Positions 42,346-54,620 of a stretch of 64,000 bases of DNA are shown piece by piece. A model generated the notes under the pieces. The model did no database searches, was not told the origin of the DNA, and saw only the letters and a program-made list of their open reading frames with translations. Source of the DNA: Halichondria panicea (lineage: Eukaryota > Porifera > Demospongiae > Suberitida > Halichondriidae); contig NC_087382.1 of assembly GCF_963675165.1 (NCBI RefSeq), positions 6,682,315 to 6,746,314 of the forward strand, given 5' to 3'. The stretch's first letter is position 1. The number at the start of each line of letters is the position of its first letter. The position numbers were made by a program, and so were the translations under genes.

Positions 42346-43760
42346 AGCCCAAGCACTTCCTCCTTATTCCCTAGACGTTTACCTAAATGAAACTAATTCC
42401 ATAACTAAAAATAACAAGGGCTAAGCTATATTACCAATGCAGTGTCACTGTCTACTTTTTTCGTATCGATTGACAATCACGGGGGACATTATACATGTAC
42501 GCTGAACTCTCCCATCTACCCAACATTTTATGGTTGAGTCGGGGACCCCGCCTATACAAAACGAGTGGCCTGCATGGCCTGCATAGTCTATGGCCTGCTT
42601 TTGTCATAGCACTGTATACAATAGGCGACCATCCGCAAACCTGAACAAAAACCCCGGGTCAAGAGTGCTGGTCAAGAGTGGAATAGAGCGGACCTTCGGC
42701 TTGCCCCAACACAATATCTACCCCTTTTCGAAGGGGGTCTGTCTTCGATGCTTTCAGACGTAGTTAAATCAATCAATTCCAGCAGCCATCGTTTCACTGC
42801 CCAGGTGCAGTTGACTCTTTGGCCCTACGCCGCTGACTTGTTACCGTCAGGTGAGCCAGTGAACGAGCTGTCGGTAGCTCGCCAAGCCGACCCTGGGTAT
42901 TCACTTGCTTTGACCTTGGCCCGCTCTGATTTCTGCCGCCATAAACCGCCCTTGGTCGTATGACCTTAATGCCTTCTGCCATTGGGCCCCATTGGGCCTT
43001 AATATACGCAGAAAGCCTTTTCCTTGGTCGCATGACTTCTGCTTCTCTTTGCACCTTTGCCCTCTGCTATTATTATGAATTATGACTCTTGGTCGAACAT
43101 ACACCCAAAGCTTCTCTAATACACACAAAGCCCCTCCTGCCAAGTAACCTATGATACTAAGTAAGCTTGCTGCCTTCTGGATCACATTCATAAGTACTGG
43201 CAGAAGAGGAGTACCCACCTGCTATTGGTCCTAGTTCTATCAGCAATCAGTCTAGCATCTAGAGAGGCGGCCGTTGCTATTTTAGTGACCAACGTCTGCA
43301 GCTGTTGCTGCTCTCGATCCGGGGTTGTAGTCGTTCCTGCTGCCACAGTGGTCACTGTCGCCGTAGTTGGGTCTGCCCCCCCCCCCTGCCTCCAACCAGC
43401 TCCCAAACGTCATTGAAAAATTGATGTTCAATTTTGCATTCCCGTAATTATACTTTGAAGCCAATACTTGAAGCCACGCCCATCTACTGCGCAGCCTCGT
43501 GATTGCGCAAGAGAAAGGATTCTTTTTTAGAGAACCACTTGCCAGTGCTAGCTAGTGCTCCTAAAGAGGTGCTCCTAAAGAGGAACTTCCAAGAAAAGAA
43601 AACAACACACAAGCCTCTAATGCCTCTAATGGTAAGCAAGGCATGGCTACGATTGACACTTGTTTAATAGTTCAAGGTTTGTTAATTGTTGAATTGTTAA
43701 TTGTTTTTGATAGATGTAAGACTCGATGGATCTGTATAGTGGATCAGCCTTAAAGCTTAG
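42346..43760. other. No recognisable gene; GC-richer middle
   Basis: The part 42640-43060 is richer in GC than its surroundings. It has overlapping ORFs on both strands (for example plus 42748-42963), but I recognise no protein and no rRNA or tRNA. A C run is at 43377-43386. Confidence 0.35.
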
Positions 43761-43779
43761 ACCACCATGCATCCTAATA

Positions 43780-44470
43780 GTTATTATGAATTCCTGGTAA
43801 TATTTGGCAGCGAACTAGAACCGGTTGGAGTTGGTAACTCATGTACTCTACTTGATGGCTTGGGAACAGGACAGGTGACGTCCCTGTCAGCCACAGGGCA
43901 GAATTCACGTATTTTGTCATACAGATACCACTGCCGCTGTGCTGCTGGAGTTATCTTATCTGCAGTCGTCAAACGTGGATCCCTGCGAATCTCTGTGATG
44001 ACGTCCGCCCTCTCTTTAGTGTACACAACACCTGGAAGGTAAAATTAATGTATACTTATATTTATTTTATGTATGTTTTTACTCCCAGCCCCTGTATCAC
44101 AGAAGATGAAAAGATGTCGATGCTGGTCATTTTCGGGCGAAGAAGGTGATCCAGTCCAGTGTGGGACAATCACATTCCCATGCTCATCACTGACCAGCTG
44201 TGCCTCATTACAATACAAATAGCTGAGCAATCCTGGTCCTCGACGCTTAAAGAGTCCGAAGCACAGCGAACTTGGTGTGACCCACTACCATGTGCCTTCC
44301 TGTGATGACCCTCCACAGCAGGTACCAGATCTGGTTGTCTGCGTGGAGGTACACACCTGCATAGTGAAATATTCTATGCAAAGTTGTTCACAGAAATTAG
44401 CCTGTGGTTCTCCAAGAAGTAGTGCAGGCAAACCTGTTTTTTTTGCGAACTTCCGAGCTGCCTGCAAAGT
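43780..44470 (-). pseudogene. DUF7869-like transposase fragment
   Basis: On the minus strand: LHADNQIWYLLWRVITGRHM and VVGHTKFAVL (about 44355-44265), then CFGLFKRRGPG, NEAQLVSDEHGNVIVPHWTG and FIFCDTGAG (44210-44090). After an acceptor (ACCTTCCAG, about 44040) come VVYTKERADVITEIRRDPRL, RQWYLYDKIREFCPVADRDV and TCPVPKPSS, ending at 43784. The HADN...GHTKF...CFG.FKRR order is the pattern I know from DUF7869-type transposon proteins of corals, molluscs and sponges. A segment after LHADN is missing, so the gene is broken. Confidence 0.6.
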
Positions 44471-45530
44471 TTTAAACAGTTCAAGCGAGCGAGATAAAGA
44501 GAGCCACTAACGTGCATCTTTTGGTAGCCAAATTACTAATTTCGTAAGGGGAGGGAATTCCCCATGCGCAACAATAAAAAAATTAATTACACAGCATCAG
44601 CATCAGGAATGCAGCTGCGGTTAGTTTGAAAAACATTAAAGTTGTTCAGTGATGTGGACAGGTCAGCAGTTGCCCTGGACTACTTCACTTCACTGGGCAC
44701 TCAGCATCAGGCTCAGAGGATTCTAGTGACGATGACATCTCAAGAGGTAGGGCAAAATCAACAAGCAACATTAGAACAGAAAATAATAATAATAACAGCA
44801 ACATTAAAATATGTGGTTTTATTGCAGTCATGGCTGGACGTCGCTGTCATCGCCTTCAATGAGGCAGGTGACTGTGGTGGGGAGCAACGGTGAGACTATA
44901 TTATCGGTGAGACTATATTATATACAGTAACTGTAAACTATAAACTATGCCGACTAGGGATCGGTGGATGTTAATGTTTGACTCCATCGGCACCTTATGA
45001 GAAATCAAAGTCAAAATTATAGTAAGCCCCAGCTCACTGCCTTCTTTGAGCATGTACAATCATCAAAAAACGAAATCTGAAATGCAAGTTTAACGAAGGT
45101 GTCCCTATACCTACATATAGAAGTACACGTTGAACCTGACAATACGTAGCACGGGATGCTGTGTACGATGCCCTCATAAGGAATGACATTACATTCAAGT
45201 GGGTCAAATGTGTCAGTGAATATACCGAATGGACCCAGAGTTTTTTTGCTAATAATATTGGATCAATTTAATGTTGAAGTACACACATTAACGCGGATGA
45301 CGCAAATTTGCGTAATTACGGAATAAGCTGGTAGCGACGCAACTATTAGCAGCCTCATAAGGATTCACTCGATTGTCATAGAGACACCGATCACTACAGG
45401 TTAGCTATCAAAAATATGCTTGTATTTTTAAGTGAAAATTGCATTCAATATTAAAATTCAAAGTGAAGATACAACACAAGTGAAGATCAACAAACACAAT
45501 AAAAATTAATTCTAATTCTACAGGACAACA
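44471..45530. other. No confident gene
   Basis: A possible plus-strand exon pair (GSEDSSDDDIS near 44720, then a GTAGGG donor and a TTATTGCAG acceptor near 44826) looks like an acidic transposase leader, but this is weak. The rest is AT-rich. Confidence 0.3.
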
Positions 45531-48110
45531 ATGACTAAGAGGCTCTTGTATACTAGAGAGGAGGTACTGGAGGATCTCCTGGATAGCAGTGACCATGGTC
45601 CTTAGACTTAGAGGACTGTGATGACCCTATGGCAGCGATGGGCGATTTCATGGACCTGTATGAAGAAGAAGACCAGCGTGAAGACCAGCATGAATACCTC
45701 CCCAATCAAGTTGAAGACTCTCGCGAGTATGTTGAAAATTAATAATGTCCTTAATTATTAATTTTACACAGGCACACTTCAACTTCACGTCCACCACTCT
45801 CACCCCCAGACATCACCCTTCTCACCCCTAGTTCTCTCACATCCCCTCTCACCACCAGACATCAACTGCTCACATCCAGCCTCTCACCCCCAGACATCAC
45901 CCTCTGCTTTTCACCAGATTTTGAACCCCCACTACCCCCACTTCCTCCAACAGCTTTGGGACAAAAAGGTGACACAAAGTACACGACTATAGTTAAATTA
46001 TAATGTAGTAACATTTACAGAGGCAGAGGCAGAGCAAGGGTGTAGGTGCAACGAGAAGGTATTAGATTGTACACTATATAAATATTAATTTGCACAGAGG
46101 CAGGAGGGGAAGAGGCAGAGCTAGAGCTATTACTACTTCTACAGGGTAAGTAAATAGTTACAGTATTACACATGTACTGTACTATATATTTGATGTGTGT
46201 GTGACCTTGGGGTACCTGTACAAGTCAACAAGCTATCATTGGGAACTGTACAAAGAAGTGCAGAGAAAAGCCAAACAGAATTGAATTGTAACAGGTATAG
46301 TGATTAGGATCAAATTGATCCTTAGGAGTGCACTGGGAACACATTGGGAACAAAAAAGCATTATCACTGGGAATACATTGGGAACAAAAAAGCACAAAGA
46401 ATTGGAGGGTGCCTACTACACATTACATTGCAAGTAAAAACAATTATCTTAAAAGTACAACCACAATTGAAGTGACCTTTGACCCTACAAAAAGGTTATA
46501 GTTGCACCATAATAACACACAACTTCTGAATGTGCATGACAATAATAGAGAGAATCTGTACCAGGACAGACTTTCCCTAGGTAATAATACTAAAGCATTG
46601 CAGGCTAGGCCTAACACATTGGCATTGGGAACAGACAATGCATTGTCAGAATTAATCTCACAGAAGCCAAAAAGTAGCCAAAAAGTACCTTTGGAATGCC
46701 TAAAACATGACCCTACACTTAATTATAACTTTACACAAGTAAGAGGTAATAATGTACATGTAGTTGCACAACATTATAATAACGGTTACTACAAAACAAT
46801 TGTAAATTTGCCGTTATCATACAATCTGACAACAGTACTCTAGAAGACTAGAAAAAAACAGTACAGCAAAGCTTAATTCACACACACATCACACACACAC
46901 ACACCACACAACGCACACACACACACACACACCTGAAACAGTTCCCCAGTTCCCCCTTTCATGACCATTCACGAGAGGCCCAGCTGTATCCATCTCAAGT
47001 TCTCCCACTGAAATAATGGTAGCCGAGACAAATCGATACGCTAGGCCACATGATAAAAGGACCCCACTCACGACTGCTGAGCTAAAGGGATTCTGCATTT
47101 TCATGGGGATCGTGAAACTCCCATCAATTGAAAATTATTGGAGGAGAGACGTGCAATTCCACTACTCACCAATTGCATCGAAGATCTCACGCGATCACTT
47201 TAGGGACATCCGACGATACCTCCATTTCACGGACAACACCACTCTCCCGACTCCAGGCACCCCAGGTAGCGATCGTTTGGCCAAAGTACGCCCCTTCAAT
47301 AAGCGCTGTTCTGCTGCATACAACTTAGGCCGTGAAGTTGCAGTAGACGAGGCAATGATAAAGTTTCAGGGTAGATCTGCACTCAAACAGTACCTCCCAA
47401 ATAAACCAGTGAATAAACCAGTGAAGAGACAGCTCCAATGGGTACTTCCACATGCTACAAGTGTATACAGGGAGAGAAGCCACACCAGAGAAGCACGAGT
47501 TGCCTCACAGCCTCGTTGAAGCACAAGCACCACCACGTCTATTTCGACAACTTTTTCACGTCTGTCAAACTGTTGGAAGACTTGGAGAAGGATGGCATTT
47601 ATGCTTGTGGTACAGCTCGCGCTGACCGCATAGGCGGCTGACAGAAAGGTAATTGTAATAATCATAATAAAAAATTATATTATTATTTACCTTTCAGAAA
47701 GACAAGGTGACAAGGTGACGGTCTCAGCTTGGAAGGACAATAGGGTTGTCCGTGTGATCTCCACAGCCTCTGACGCCACTTCGGTCACCTCTGTACAACG
47801 TACAGTCAAGGACTATAATCGCTGGTGTCGACAGAGGGGATCAGCTCAGAGGGTACTACAGATGCCCTACAAAATTCCACAAGTACATTTACTTCTTCCT
47901 AAAGGATATCTGCATTTGCATACGAACAGCTACGACAGTATTCACCCACCAACGCTCATTCCGTCACGAGTTGGCTCAAACAGACCAAGACACCCTTGAA
48001 ATCGCTAGGAATAGCTCACTTCCCTCTTCATCACCAGTTGCCAAAAACAAAAGGAAGGACACAGCATGGTTTTGCCTACAGTGCGAGAAGTGGTTTTGCC
48101 ACCCCTGACT
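45531..48110 (+). pseudogene. Third piggyBac transposase gene, with introns and frameshifts
   Basis: Exon 1 from ATG 45531 reads MTKRLLYTREEVLEDLLDSS, then (one base off) EDCDDPMAAMGDFMDLYEEE, an acidic leader. Exon 2 after TTTTACACAG is proline-rich (LSPPDITLLTPSSLTSPL). The DDE domain begins MVAETNRYARPHDKRTPLTT (47016), with REVAVDEAMIKFQGR (first Asp) and VYFDNFFTSVKLLEDLEKDG (second Asp, about 47540). After an intron, MTVSAWKDNRVVRVISTAS holds the third Asp. The C-terminal cysteine motif is CLQCEKWFCHP near 48080-48110. A 12-bp duplication (47400-47423) adds four residues in frame. A CA repeat lies at 46888-46932. TTAA ends were not found. Confidence 0.8.
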
Positions 48111-48783
48111 GTTTTATGCCATAGCATAAGAACATGTAACTAGTCATGTAACTAGTTGTATAAAGCGTCAACTCCTATGAGTTTTTGTTGAACATGAGTA
48201 AGTACAGTGTACATTTACTACTTTACAAGCTATCTATAAGCATACTAGCAGTTTAATACACAGCCACAGCCACAAAGCCCACAAAGCTTACCTATGAAGT
48301 GCTGTGGCATTGGCTTGTCCGTTCCAAACCAGGAGATCCCGACAGAGAATGCTAGGCAGTAAGTTAGTTAGTTGCATCTTTCTTTGCCCGAGGCGAATGC
48401 TGAACAAGATAAAAAATAATTGAATATCTAACCATGTAGACTACACTCTAAAAACAGGCTTTAATCAGGCTACTATTAAAGCACACTCTGAGGCATCTAA
48501 GTAGGTATCTAAGTATAGTACATTAGGTACGAGCTTACCTAATCCTTCGCTGTGGCTGTTCCATTGGAAACCAGGAGATCCTGACAGAGTAACTGCTGTA
48601 CCGTGGTTTGCACATCCGTTGTCCAACTCAATAACTGAATAGCCAAACCACAAATAGTACCTAATTGAATTGTGGGTGGATTGAGCAAGTGCACTCTATT
48701 TGTAGCTAGCACTAGCAATAGATACCTAGTCACTACATATACTTTCTGTGAAGCTAGCTACAGTGATCGAGTCTGTGTGACTG

Positions 48784-49560
48784 ATGCCACAACCCTACTC
48801 AACTGATCTCCGTTGGAGAATGGTGTGGCTCTGCCTGCATCACCATATGAGCGCTTTTGATGCAGCTAACATTCTAGAACTAAATGAATTTGAAGAGATG
48901 ACCCTTATCCAAACAAACAAATATATCAAAATCCTGGTATTTATCTTCATGAACTTCGAGATGTGGTAGCAAACACTACTGGAACTTATGTCCACTATTC
49001 GACTATTTGCAGGACTCTCAAAAGACTCGGTTTTTCTAGACATTATATTGCTCTTCAACAAAGTGAAGCAAAGAGAGCTATATATATGGCTGAGATATCA
49101 GCTTTCCAACCAGAAATGCTGCTATGGATTGATGAAACGGAGAAAGTATGGGTACAGTATAAGAGGAACACCAGCACATAACTTTGCACTAAGGGTTGGA
49201 GGTAAAAGGTATTCGGCATTCGGCAATACCAGTTATGTCAATGACTGGTATACTAGATGTCTACATATATGAAGCAGGTGTTAATGGAGATGTTTTTATT
49301 GATTTCATCAGACAAACAGTCCTTCCATTGTTAATGCCATTTAATGGCCTCAATGCTCATTCTGTTGTAATCTTAGACAACGCTTCAATACAGTACAAAA
49401 TATATATAATCAATAGTGTTGGAGCATTAGTCAAGTTCTTATCCCCTTATTCTCCTGATTTAATGCCACTCGAGGAAGTCTTTGCCGAAACTAAGCAAAA
49501 ACTGATTGATAATTACGAATTCCTAGAGTATTGATAACCCATGCGTTTAGCACAATTTCA
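48784..49560 (+). pseudogene. Second mariner-like transposase copy, decayed
   Basis: It starts MPQPYSTDLRWRMVWLCLHH, parallel to the intact transposase (MPNPYSLDLRWRIVF). A deletion after NILELNE removes much of the helix-turn-helix region. Then YVHYSTICRTLKRLGFSRHY, AEISAFQPEMLLWIDE (first Asp), GVNGDVFIDFIRQTVLPLLM, HSVVILDNASIQ (second Asp) and FLSPYSPDLMPLEEVFAETK (Glu) follow in three frames. A 7-bp tandem duplication (ATTCGGC, 49211-49224) causes the shift between GKRYSA and AIPVMSMTG. The gene is not functional. Confidence 0.85.
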
Positions 49561-49714
49561 CTTCATAATTGTCCATCAAACACGCTGGTTACATTATGTA
49601 GAATCACAAATGTTAAATTTTGACAAACATTATTATTCACTTTCTCTGCCAAAATTATCATTGTTTGAGTCAATTAAACGGAGCTGATCCAAAATCGGTG
49701 ATTTCTGATCAAAA

Positions 49715-50205
49715 AACTCTAGAGAAAGAGCTCAAACAGCTGATGTAATTGCTGTAAATATTTTGAACATAACTCTGCAACCTTTCCAGGGGACATAACG
49801 CCAGTACTAGTGCTAGAAGACGTTTTGGTAGTAGGTGCCAATACATGATTTCGCCATTTCAGTAAAAACTGTTGCCATTTCATTGTCACCTGCTTTAGCC
49901 TTAGACTGTCTAGCTTTTCCTTGAAACATAGGCACAGAGGGTGGTTCGTCGATGCTGCTATGAGTACCCACATCTATCACATCTATCATTTCTGCCCAAA
50001 GAGTGTACTACTGTATAGGAGTATGTGCAGTTCCATGTTTGCCTCGAACCTTCAAAGTTTCAACTCTTTCCTGTTTTTCTTCGCTTGCAAATGACTTTGT
50101 TGACTTTGTTTTCTTACTTCTCTTTGATTTAGACACATCACCAGCTGGTACATCCCCAGGTGATGATGCTGGCGTCCATCACACCAAAGCATGGTACTGG
50201 GGGAC
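49715..50205 (-). pseudogene. Second copy of the mariner accessory protein, decayed
   Basis: On the minus strand, facing the transposase copy, I read STMLWCDG (matching KLILWCDG), then LWAEMIDVIDVGTHSSIDEP and PSVPMFQGKARQSKA (matching RIWAEMIVGNMHTSTDD/PPSTSMF). MSPGKVAELCSKYLQQLHQL follows at the C-terminus. A 9-bp tandem duplication (ATCTATCAC, 49973-49990) lies at the WAEM block. The N-terminal third is lost. This confirms that the accessory ORF belongs to the element family. Confidence 0.75.
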
Positions 50206-50261
50206 TATTGTTTAAAGTATGTGTTTTAGTTTTGTTATACCCCCTTTACAGTTTTGAGCAA

Positions 50262-50603
50262 AGACAGTGCCAAGTAAAGACAAAGATCTAGATGAAAGAC
50301 ATGCAAGACATGCAGTCCCAATAGAACGAGCAAAGACAGTCCAGACCATTCATTGATGCATGAAGTATGATAATGAATTTTCTTGACAGAACAATAGCCT
50401 CAGGGCTACTAGCTACTGGGCTATACTAAGAGACAGTGTCAAGTAAAGAGACAAATAAAGACAAAGATCTAGAAGAAAGACAGTCCCAATAGTCCCAATA
50501 GAAAGAGCAAAGACAGTCCAGACAATCATTGATGCATGAAGTATGATAATGATTTCATAACAGAACAATAGCCTCAGGGCTACTAGCTACTGGGCTATAC
50601 TTT
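50262..50603. repeat. Tandem duplication of about 170-178 bp
   Basis: Both halves hold AAAGACAAAGATCTAGA, AGTCCCAATAGA, TTGATGCATGAAGTATGATA and GCCTCAGGGCTACTAGCTAC. The halves differ by small insertions. Confidence 0.9.
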
Positions 50604-50824
50604 TCAACAAAGAGCTAAAAGGGACACACTGTGACATTGCATGTGTATACTGTCAGTGTATAGACAATCATTTACCCTACAATTAACAAACTAGATGTGA
50701 TAGCCAAAGACTGCTCAATTTGCCACCACCAGAATTAATGATCCTATAATTGAAAGATTGTTAATCTGTCACTGCACTATTGTGATGCTATTTTTATTAT
50801 TATACAAGTTATCAGCACTAGCTG

Positions 50825-50945
50825 TACGGATTGGAGTTATGCACTCGCCGAATTTCTTGTTTCCACGCTTTTTAAAGGTTTCCCTTGGGCCAATCCTAGC
50901 AATTTTTCACATTGCAAATGTTTTTCTAGTCGGATTCCCTTTCTT
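50825..50945 (+). repeat. Dispersed repeat R1, copy 4
   Basis: CGGATTGGAGTTATGCACTC through TTTTTCTAGTCGGATTCCC; same orientation as 9851-9970. Confidence 0.8.
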
Positions 50946-51116
50946 TTTTATTACAGTAGTATTTAAATTTAATAGTGTATTATAAGTGACAAAGTGTGAC
51001 GCAAGCTAGTGAAAGAGTAACGTCCATGGAGTTCGACCCACCGTCTGTCTGTACTATAGGAATATAGGAATATTTGTAGTTGCTTTGCTTACCAGTTTGT
51101 ATAACTGTGATACAGA

Positions 51117-51560
51117 ATGGCAACTCCTGATCCGCCTGAAGAAACACCTCAGCGTCCAGCAAGGACCCCTGTTCCAGTCACTCCTTCTCCAACTCCAAGG
51201 CCTGTCTCTAGCTCTCCTCCCAGTGATCCTGCAGTGCAAGATATTAAAGTACTTCCTCTCTCCATCTCACTTTAACTGACACTGAACTTTAACTGACACT
51301 GAATTCTTTCCCAATGGAGACAGATTCATACGAATCTAGTTCTTCTAGTGATGAAGACTACTTGCCTCCTGCTCCCACTCCACAGCGAGGTAGAGGTAGG
51401 GGCCGTGGTGGGGGTGGTGCAGGAGGCAGAAGTGTCTATGTAAGTACTGAAGTTTTATTATTTTAATTAATAGTGTTGTTTGAACTTTCCATAATTTCCC
51501 CCATCTGCAGATATTCAATGCACCAGTGACAATAAATCAAATAAAGTAGTACTTGAATGT
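51117..51560 (+). CDS. Small spliced gene candidate, RG-rich
   Basis: Exon 1 from ATG 51117 reads MATPDPPEETPQRPARTPVP and a proline/serine-rich tail to about 51247. A second piece (about 51300-51440) reads DSYESSSSSDEDYLPPAPTP then QRGRGRGRGGGGAGGRSVY, ending at a strong donor TAT/GTAAGT. An acceptor (CATCTGCAG, about 51510) gives IFNAPVTINQIK and a stop, followed by AATAAA-like signals. An exact 17-bp duplication lies between the first two pieces (51272-51305). The acidic-serine and RG tracts resemble piggyBac leaders, but no DDE domain follows. Family unknown. Confidence 0.4.
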
Positions 51561-52160
51561 ATATTATAACAATTCTATGTAAAACCTACTGTGAATAAAA
51601 TAATGTGAATTGTACAACAAATTAACAATGACTAGCCTCGAGACCACCCAGATTAGTATTTCAATCGTCATCACTAGCTCCTACAAGGCCTCAATACAGT
51701 GAGGCGTGTAATTACATGCCTATCTAAGTAAATTCTTAATGAAATAAATTTTTTTCCACAAACAGCTGCAAGTGAGAGTGCCAAATGAACATTAAATAGA
51801 AGATATAAATAGCAAAACATGTATATGAGTTAGTGTTTTGTTTTTCCCTTTTCAAAAGGGAGTTGTTTTGTTTCGTTTTATTCGGCCGGTTTCCAAGACA
51901 CCTTTGAGGTACGGCCTTCATCTCGTTTTTCGTTGTTTTCGAGGGATTCGCCTAGAGCCCTATACACCCCGTTCACATCACGTGTCTTTGTTATTGGGAC
52001 ACTGCAGGGGATAAACACACAGTAACATTGAATACTCACAATAGTCTTCACTCACCGTATTGACGCTCAAAAGAAATGTTTTAATGAAAAGAAATTATGG
52101 TTGCCCATTTGTTGGTTTGTTTGTTAGCTCTAAGGTCTCTTGGACCAGTGTGCTCAGAGA
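51561..52160. other. No gene seen
   Basis: AT-rich, with no coding motif. Confidence 0.4.
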
Positions 52161-52162
52161 CA

Positions 52163-52490
52163 CAAATGGAAGGAATACTTTTAGCCACACATTCAATGAA
52201 CGGGCAGTAAACCGTTTGACATAAGTCTCCATGAACAAACAACAATGGGCAACCTACGCACAGAGTGCGTGTGAAACATTGAACAATTAAGTTCTACACT
52301 TAGAGTCAATTACTTTAAGTAATAACAGAAAGAAAAGGTGGTTACCCATATTATGTTGATGGAAGGAATACCTTTAGCCACACATTCAATGAACGGGCAG
52401 TAAACCGTTTGACGTAAGTCTCCATGTATAACAACAATGGGCAACCTAAGGGAGGGGACGTAATTTCTACACGTAGAGTCACTTACTTTG
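52163..52490. repeat. Direct repeat of about 130 bp, about 196 bp apart
   Basis: GGAAGGAATACTTTTAGCCA / CACATTCAATGAACGGGCAG / TAAACCGTTTGAC occurs at 52163 and again at 52361, each followed by AACAATGGGCAACCTA. It lies just past the 3' end of the Helitron coding region (minus strand) and may be its 3' part. Confidence 0.8.
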
Positions 52491-52920
52491 TCACAGATGT
52501 CACGACTTTGTAGTGGTCACCCGTGTGATAAATATACAAACCCTTTTTGTCCCGAGGAGGGGGGATGTTGGGGTCTATTTGCTCGGACAGTGACACAGCC
52601 AGGCATTTCCAGCCGTTCTCGAGTAGACGAACACCCTTCGCTCGAGCAGATGGGCCAGTGAAAAGATCTCCAAGTGAGTTCCCCAGGTACGTGTTTGGTC
52701 CATTTGCGTGGCCCTGACGTAGGAGATCATGTCCGGGTAACCTGCATCGATCAACCAATGTTTACCATTAAACAAATGTTGAAAATCACACATGTGCTTT
52801 ACAATGGCTCGCCTGACAGTAATGTGTTGATGTTGATAGCCGGTAATGACCACAGACATTGCCCTGAACATGCGAGGGTAAATGGGGCCGAGTCAGGGCA
52901 ATGTTTGGTCCCCCGGCGGT
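52484..52920 (-). pseudogene. OTU-like domain of the Helitron
   Basis: MFRAMSVVITGYQHQHITVR (from 52871), GTHLEIFSLAHLLERRVFVY and LYIYHTGDHYKVV follow the OTU cysteine protease pattern, with the terminal His in GDHYKV. The catalytic Cys expected just before FRAMS (DGNC in active members) is not visible because of a frame break at 52880-52915. A second break near 52600 joins two frames. Confidence 0.7.
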
Positions 52921-53078
52921 GACTATATTTCTGCGGTGATTAATTTTCAGCAGCAAACACGCCGATTTCTGTTCAACCTCGTCCAGAGGGTTGAAGCAGA
53001 ACGATTCACCGTAATTGCTACCACGATTCTCTGGGTCTTCAACTATATTGCAATCACCAGCAGAGGTGACTGCCTCGT

Positions 53079-54620
53079 TTAGTTTCTTAACTGGGGGTTT
53101 GTCAACATTGCTGGGGACTTTCCTTTCAAGGTTACATTGCCGTTTGGCTGGCGGGAAGACCGCAGGCGTCCTTTCCTTTCGTTTCTTAACTGGGGGTTTG
53201 TCGACATTACTCCCTTCAACCGTACACTGCCGTTTGGCTGGCGGGACAATCGCATTTTCCTTTTTCTGTTTTGTTTAACGGGCAATTCGTACGCTGCCAA
53301 GTCTGGCCTGAATGCTAGCCTGAGCCTGTTACACTCCTCCACGCACGTTCTAGAGGCCATGATGGAGTCGGGTGTAAAGGACGTCAGGTGTACACCGTCT
53401 ATGGACCTGACTCTGGACAACGCCACGTACGCCATGCCCTCACCAAACACGCTGTCAGATAGGTCGATGATGGCACAGTCGAGCGAGAGACCTTGGCTCT
53501 TGTGTATATGGTGACGGCATAAGCGACTATTAGAGGGAACTGGTTCCTGGAAATGTAGAATTTTTTCAGGACACAGAACCGGTTAGCGACTCTGGTCACT
53601 TTGTACGGTTCTGCCACACGGTCGAACTTAACAGTCACGTGTTTAGATTCTATTTCAAGAACGGTGCCTACGGCTCCGTTTACTAGACCGTCTTCGGTGG
53701 ACAGGTTTCGTCTCAACATGACGTGGGCATTAACGGCCAGGTGGAGCACTTCTTCCAGACCAGCCGTCAAGCTGCTGTCTTTGTTCATTTCTGTCAGACG
53801 CTTTTCGGCCTGTTTGTTCCACTCTCCGTTGGCGCAGGCACCCTCGTCGATGACGTCTCTACAACGCAGTGGTATTATCTTACTGTCTAGAGTGTTTAAA
53901 AGATCAGAGTTAACTGTTGCACACGCTTTTCTAGTCGAGAAAAGGCATATGGGTTTTTTACCCTCGCGTTTCAGTTGCTCGTACTTTTCTAGTACGGGCA
54001 CATCGAAGACGCGTTCTGTCAGGAGAGAGACTGCCTGTTCGCTACGAAATCCCCTCCTGACGCCGTCGAGTATTTCAGTGTACAATTTGTCCCCTTTTTG
54101 TCTTTCGTTAATGGTAAGCTCGTCGTACACTACTGTGCTTTTCCAAATGTTTGCGGACCCTATGCAACCTATTCTGAGCGATAGCACTTTAGTGGGAACG
54201 CTTTGGAACACCGGTGCACCTTGGTAGCTGGAGGATGTCGCCCACAAACCACAAAGAGCATTGTTTTACCCCCAAACCATTCGGCCCCCCCGTAGATCTC
54301 GTCAAGTCTCAAATGTATGTACGTTAGATATTGAGACTTGACACCATGGACACCTCGTCAATTATGAACACCTTTACGTTCATTAGTTGTTGCCTGAGGT
54401 ATTTTAGCGTTTGTTTGGGCAGTTCCCAGTACGATGCAGTTTTACTCTATCGGCAACTGAAAGAGCTGGTAGGTGGTCACACCGTTTACATTACAAGCTG
54501 CTAGGCCCGTGGGGGCGGCTACTGCACTTGAATTGGGTAAATCCGGCCACGTGGCTTTGACAAACGCTCTAAGTGCCTGAATAATGAATAAGGAAGGACT
54601 TGCCTGTTCCCCCCACACCA
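53079..54620 (-). pseudogene. PIF1-type helicase C-terminal half of the Helitron
   Basis: Following the Walker A part, VFIIDEVSMVSS (Walker B) lies at about 54380-54340, and VFQSVPTKVLSLR near 54200. The open part 54247-53399 includes KPICLFSTRKACATVNSDLL, AVNAHVMLRRNLSTEDGLVN and GAVGTVLEIESKHV. The final helicase motif is FGEGMAYVALSRVRSIDGVH (53447-53390). After it a doubled segment (NPQLRN, RQPNGSV/RQPNGNV, 53250-53080) comes from a tandem repeat of about 90 bp. Frameshifts separate the blocks. Confidence 0.85.

Noticed and set aside
42640..43060. Possible rRNA or organellar fragment in a GC-richer patch
   Set aside because: No recognisable rRNA core or tRNA sequence and no known protein; the patch stays unassigned.
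46502..46843. 113-residue plus-strand ORF rich in Asn and Leu
   Set aside because: It lies in an intron-like part of the piggyBac gene, has low-complexity composition and shows no motif.
53137..54227. Plus-strand ORFs opposite the helicase
   Set aside because: They are antisense shadows of the PIF1-type helicase and show no motifs.
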